A DNA stretch of 64,000 nt from Shewanella marisflavi (GTDB lineage Bacteria; Pseudomonadota; Gammaproteobacteria; Enterobacterales; Shewanellaceae). This document shows, one piece after another, positions 61,558-64,000 of this stretch (the first letter of the stretch is position 1; each line of letters begins with the position of its first letter). The stretch is from positions 62,001-126,000 of the forward strand of contig NZ_JAKIKX010000008.1 of assembly GCF_023283925.1 (NCBI RefSeq). The letters run 5' to 3'. The notes under the pieces were generated by a model. The model made no database searches. It was not told where the DNA came from and worked only from the letters and a program-made list of their open reading frames with translations. The translations under genes and the position numbers were made by a program.

Positions 61558-62127
61558 ATGGCTACAATGAAATTTTTATGTGATACCAAGCGCTGCATCG
61601 AATGTAACGGCTGTGTCACGGCATGTAAAAACGAAAATGACTCTGCGCTGGAGTGGGGTATTCAACGTCGCCGCGTGGTGACCATCAATGACGGTCAGCC
61701 AGGCGAAGCCTCTATCTCTGTGGCTTGTATGCACTGTACCGACGCCCCTTGTCAGGCGGTTTGTCCTGCAAACTGCTTCTACAAGACGGAAGATGGTCTG
61801 ACGCTGCACAACAAAGATACCTGTATCGGTTGTGGTTACTGCCTATACGCTTGTCCGTTTGGTGCGCCTCAGTTCCCTAAAAAGGGTGCCTTTGGCAGCC
61901 GCGGTAAGATGGATAAGTGTACTTTCTGTGCCGGTGGTCCTGAAGAGAACCATTCAGATGCAGAGCGTCAGAAGTATGGTTCTAACCGTATTGCCGAAGG
62001 TAAGTTGCCAATGTGTGCCGAGTTGTGTGCGACTAAGTCGCTACTTGCCGGTGATGCTGAGGTTATCTCAAACATCTTCCGCGAGCGTGTTGCATACCGT
62101 GGTTCGAAAAATGCGATTTGGGGCTAA
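61558..62127 (+). CDS. fdhB: Formate dehydrogenase iron-sulfur subunit FdhB, copy 2
   Basis: A 189-residue electron-transfer subunit with the same four Cys groups as copy 1. Residues 4-130 are identical to copy 1 although many codons differ at the third base; beyond residue 130 about one in four residues differs, and the C terminus is seven residues shorter. It connects FdhA to the cytochrome b subunit. Confidence 0.95.
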   Translation: MATMKFLCDTKRCIECNGCVTACKNENDSALEWGIQRRRVVTINDGQPGEASISVACMHCTDAPCQAVCPANCFYKTEDGLTLHNKDTCIGCGYCLYACPFGAPQFPKKGAFGSRGKMDKCTFCAGGPEENHSDAERQKYGSNRIAEGKLPMCAELCATKSLLAGDAEVISNIFRERVAYRGSKNAIWG

Positions 62128-62154
62128 TCCCCAGCTTGTATAAGGCCACAACAA

Positions 62155-62180
62155 TCCACACCGGGCTCGCCCGGTGTGGA
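62155..62180 (+). other. Stem-loop between fdhB and fdhC, copy 2
   Basis: A perfect 11-bp stem TCCACACCGGG/CCCGGTGTGGA with a CTCG tetraloop, no T run, in the same intercistronic position as the UUCG stem-loop of the first operon but unrelated in sequence. Confidence 0.85.
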
Positions 62181-62195
62181 CGATAAGGATGTAAT

Positions 62196-63188
62196 ATGAA
62201 CAAATGGTTCAAACAATTTAGCGTGATCTTAGCGCTAGTGATAGGTACCACATTCAGTGCCCTGTCGTTCGCCCATGGCGACGCGACCGACCATAGCCAT
62301 GCCGCCACCGAGGGGCAGATCTGGTCTGAACTACAGGCAGGCGCTACCGGATACACTACCTCTCACGGTGAGTTCCATAACCAGCCGATCAACAGCTATG
62401 ATCTGCGGGTATTGGAGCTGCGCAGCGATTGGCTGGCACCTGCCTTAATGGCGGCGCTGTTTGGCATGATCATCATCTTTGTACTGTTCATTAAGGTGAA
62501 TGGTATCTCCAAGTTGCATCATGGCTTCTCGGGCAAGATGGTCTATCGCTGGTCGAAATTTGATGTCTCTATTCACTGGTTAGGGGCGATCCCTTGTCTG
62601 CTGTTGATCCTCACGGGTTTGACGCTGCTGGCGGGTCGTTTCTTCTTCCAGCCGTATCTGGGTGAAGGTTTCTGGGCTGGCTTAGTGTATGGCGCCAAGC
62701 AGATCCACGATTTCATGGCGATTCCGTTCATGATTGGTTGGGCGCTGATGACCACACTCTGGGCAAAGAACCAGCTACCTAAGATGTATGACGTTAAATG
62801 GTTCCTGGTCGTTGGTGGTTACATCAACTTCGGTCCATTTAAAGGTAAGCACCCTGATGCTGGTTTTGCTAACGCCGGTGAGAAGATGTGGTTCTGGGCC
62901 TTTGCATTATTTGGTCTGATTATTTCAGCCTCAGGTATGCTGTTACTGTTCCCGAACCTGTTCGAGCCTAGCCGCACCCTAAGCCTGATTGCCTTGGTGC
63001 TTCACTCCGTGAGTGCCATCATCATCTGTGCCTTCTCTATCGTACATATCTTCATGGCAACTGTGATGTCAGAAGGCGGTATGGAGTGTATGGTGTCGGG
63101 TTACTGTGATGAGAACTGGGCAAGCCAGCATCACAACCTTTGGTATGATGAGATCAAGGCCAACGGTACGCTAAAATATAAAGAGTAA
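62196..63188 (+). CDS. fdhC: Formate dehydrogenase cytochrome b subunit FdhC, copy 2
   Basis: A 330-residue paralogue of the first FdhC. The N-terminal hydrophobic segment (ending SFA) is followed by a His-rich stretch HGDATDHSHAA that copy 1 lacks. The membrane core keeps SIHWLGAIPC, QIHDFMAIPF, VLHSVSAIII and IVHIFMAT with the likely heme ligands, and the MECMVSGYCDENW end. AAGGATG lies upstream of the ATG. Confidence 0.93.
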   Translation: MNKWFKQFSVILALVIGTTFSALSFAHGDATDHSHAATEGQIWSELQAGATGYTTSHGEFHNQPINSYDLRVLELRSDWLAPALMAALFGMIIIFVLFIKVNGISKLHHGFSGKMVYRWSKFDVSIHWLGAIPCLLLILTGLTLLAGRFFFQPYLGEGFWAGLVYGAKQIHDFMAIPFMIGWALMTTLWAKNQLPKMYDVKWFLVVGGYINFGPFKGKHPDAGFANAGEKMWFWAFALFGLIISASGMLLLFPNLFEPSRTLSLIALVLHSVSAIIICAFSIVHIFMATVMSEGGMECMVSGYCDENWASQHHNLWYDEIKANGTLKYKE

Positions 63189-63213
63189 TCTTTAAGCGAC
63201 GCTCAACAACGCA

Positions 63214-63250
63214 AACACCTCGTCGGGTCTCTGACGGGGTGTTTTTTTAT
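63214..63250 (+). terminator. Rho-independent terminator of the second formate dehydrogenase operon
   Basis: AAACACC ... GGTGTTT stem with an inner CGTC/GACG pairing, followed by a T run, 26 bases after the fdhC stop codon. Confidence 0.88.
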
Positions 63251-63358
63251 CTTGTCGGCAATACTCCTGTGTTGAAAACCTGTGGTGGATGATTGACAAT
63301 TTTCCTAAAGCGACTAGCTTAAGTTGTTAGCAATGAATGATTTAAAGGGAGTTGAATA

Positions 63359-63700
63359 ATGTATAGAGGGATACTTTTGGCAATCGGTTTAGTTGCCAGT
63401 GGCGTGAGCCTTGCCGACGATTTTCAGGTGAGTTCGCAGATCACCTTGAAAGATGAGTTGCTTGGCACGCCAACCCTGTTGGTTAGTCAGGCCCAGGCCG
63501 AGTATGTGATACTGGGCGATCAGTATCGGTTCAGCGTCAACGTGACCCAACACAATGAAGCTCAGGTCTTGGTCGATTTCAGCCTGAGCGGCAAGGGTTA
63601 TGATACCCAGTCTCAGGTGCTTATCGACTTGGATAAAGCCGTCGTACTCGACTTTGATGATCAGCAGTTTCGTTTTCTCATCAATAAGGTCAGCGGATAA
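63359..63700 (+). CDS. Small periplasmic protein of unknown function
   Basis: A 113-residue exported protein. The signal peptide is MYRGILLAIGLVASGVSLA with cleavage before DDFQVS. The mature part alternates polar and hydrophobic residues as in an all-beta fold (SSQITLKDELLGTPTLL, YRFSVNVTQHNEAQVLVDFSL). AAGGGAG lies 7-8 bases before the ATG. I recognise no family. A long opposite-strand frame over the same bases lacks such features. Confidence 0.72.
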   Translation: MYRGILLAIGLVASGVSLADDFQVSSQITLKDELLGTPTLLVSQAQAEYVILGDQYRFSVNVTQHNEAQVLVDFSLSGKGYDTQSQVLIDLDKAVVLDFDDQQFRFLINKVSG

Positions 63701-63915
63701 ACCGAGCTTATTGCTCAATGCTCGGTTAATTTAACCCGCTCTCCCGATTTCATACTATCTTGCTGGTGAGCGGGCGACCTCAGTATTCAGCTTGAGAGAG
63801 TTTTCCACTCTGAATAGGTCTGCTTGTGGCGACTTGTCTGGAACATTTGTTGTTCATCGCCAGTCACACAGATTTGACCTAAGCTCAAGGTAGCCTCATC
63901 AAGCAGGAGACAGAG

Positions 63916-64000
63916 ATGGATAACAAGCGGGTTAGCGACAGTATGGGCGATCTCAACATTCCCGCCGACGCCCTGTATGGCGCACAAACTGCGCGGGCAA
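63916..64000 (+). CDS. Start of a class II fumarase/aspartase-family gene (cut by the window end)
   Basis: Twenty-eight codons are visible after an AGGAGACAGAG site. The product begins MDNKRVSDSMGDLNIPADAL followed by YGAQTARA, the conserved N-terminal block of the fumarase C/aspartate ammonia-lyase superfamily (x-D-S-M-G-x-x-x-x-P-A-D-A-L-Y-G-A-Q-T). Class II fumarase is the most likely member; aspartase cannot be excluded without the rest. The 215 bases upstream contain nothing else that I recognise. Confidence 0.75.
   Translation, partial: MDNKRVSDSMGDLNIPADALYGAQTARA

Noticed and set aside
63389..63718. A 109-codon minus-strand frame over the small periplasmic protein gene
   Set aside because: The plus-strand frame has a signal peptide and an AAGGGAG site; the antisense frame has neither.

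Overview
The window is a chromosomal segment of a gammaproteobacterium, most probably a Shewanella species. The evidence is the order fadBA / pepQ-yigZ-trkH-hemG (shared with enteric bacteria), a duplicated Cys-type fdhABC formate dehydrogenase locus headed by DUF3305/DUF3306 genes, a TorF-family porin, and many c-di-GMP and RND genes. Base composition is even, close to 50% GC, apart from one clearly AT-rich stretch at about 57.3-58.45 kb. I see no insertion sequence, tRNA, rRNA or CRISPR array.

Region 1 (0-10.5 kb, mostly minus strand): the end of an unknown membrane-anchored protein, a secreted WD40-like/amidohydrolase fusion, a MOSC protein, tusA, a globin-coupled diguanylate cyclase, ybaK, a GNAT acetyltransferase and fadBA. 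Four near-perfect ParB-binding parS sites lie in this 7 kb (323-338, 1667-1682, 4839-4854, 7115-7130), which suggests a centromere region on the origin-proximal part of the chromosome.

Region 2 (10.8-20.4 kb): pepQ, yigZ, trkH and hemG, then a BigR/SqrR-like ArsR regulator and a second hemG-like flavodoxin, a hotdog thioesterase, a GST, a LysR regulator, a Tag-like glycosylase and a porin. Region 3 (20.8-34.4 kb): an AcrAB-type RND pump, an M14 peptidase, a methyltransferase, a repeat lipoprotein, two tandem PAP2 phosphatases, oligopeptidase B coupled to a GIY-YIG protein, and ribB under an FMN riboswitch. Region 4 (34.7-46.5 kb): a nitrate-sensor-type GGDEF/EAL protein, ferritin, moeA-moeB, a FolM-like reductase, a BCCT transporter, and an exonuclease plus DUF294 pair.

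Region 5 (46.6-63.2 kb) is a formate oxidation locus. A HTH/PBP-like regulator and fdhD run leftward. A near-consensus sigma-54 promoter (48591-48607), with a palindromic upstream element, drives DUF3305, DUF3306, a poly-ferredoxin, a TorD-type chaperone, a small Tat protein and fdhA-fdhB-fdhC. A second small Tat protein plus fdhABC set follows after an AT-rich insertion. MoeA/MoeB feed molybdenum cofactor synthesis, FdhD sulfurates the cofactor, the TorD-like chaperone probably guards the apoenzyme before Tat export, and FdhABC oxidises periplasmic formate and passes electrons through FeS clusters and cytochrome b to the quinone pool. Each operon carries a strong stem-loop between fdhB and fdhC, and the poly-ferredoxin gene has a structured leader of unidentified class. 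The window ends in a small periplasmic protein gene and the first codons of a fumarase/aspartase-family gene.
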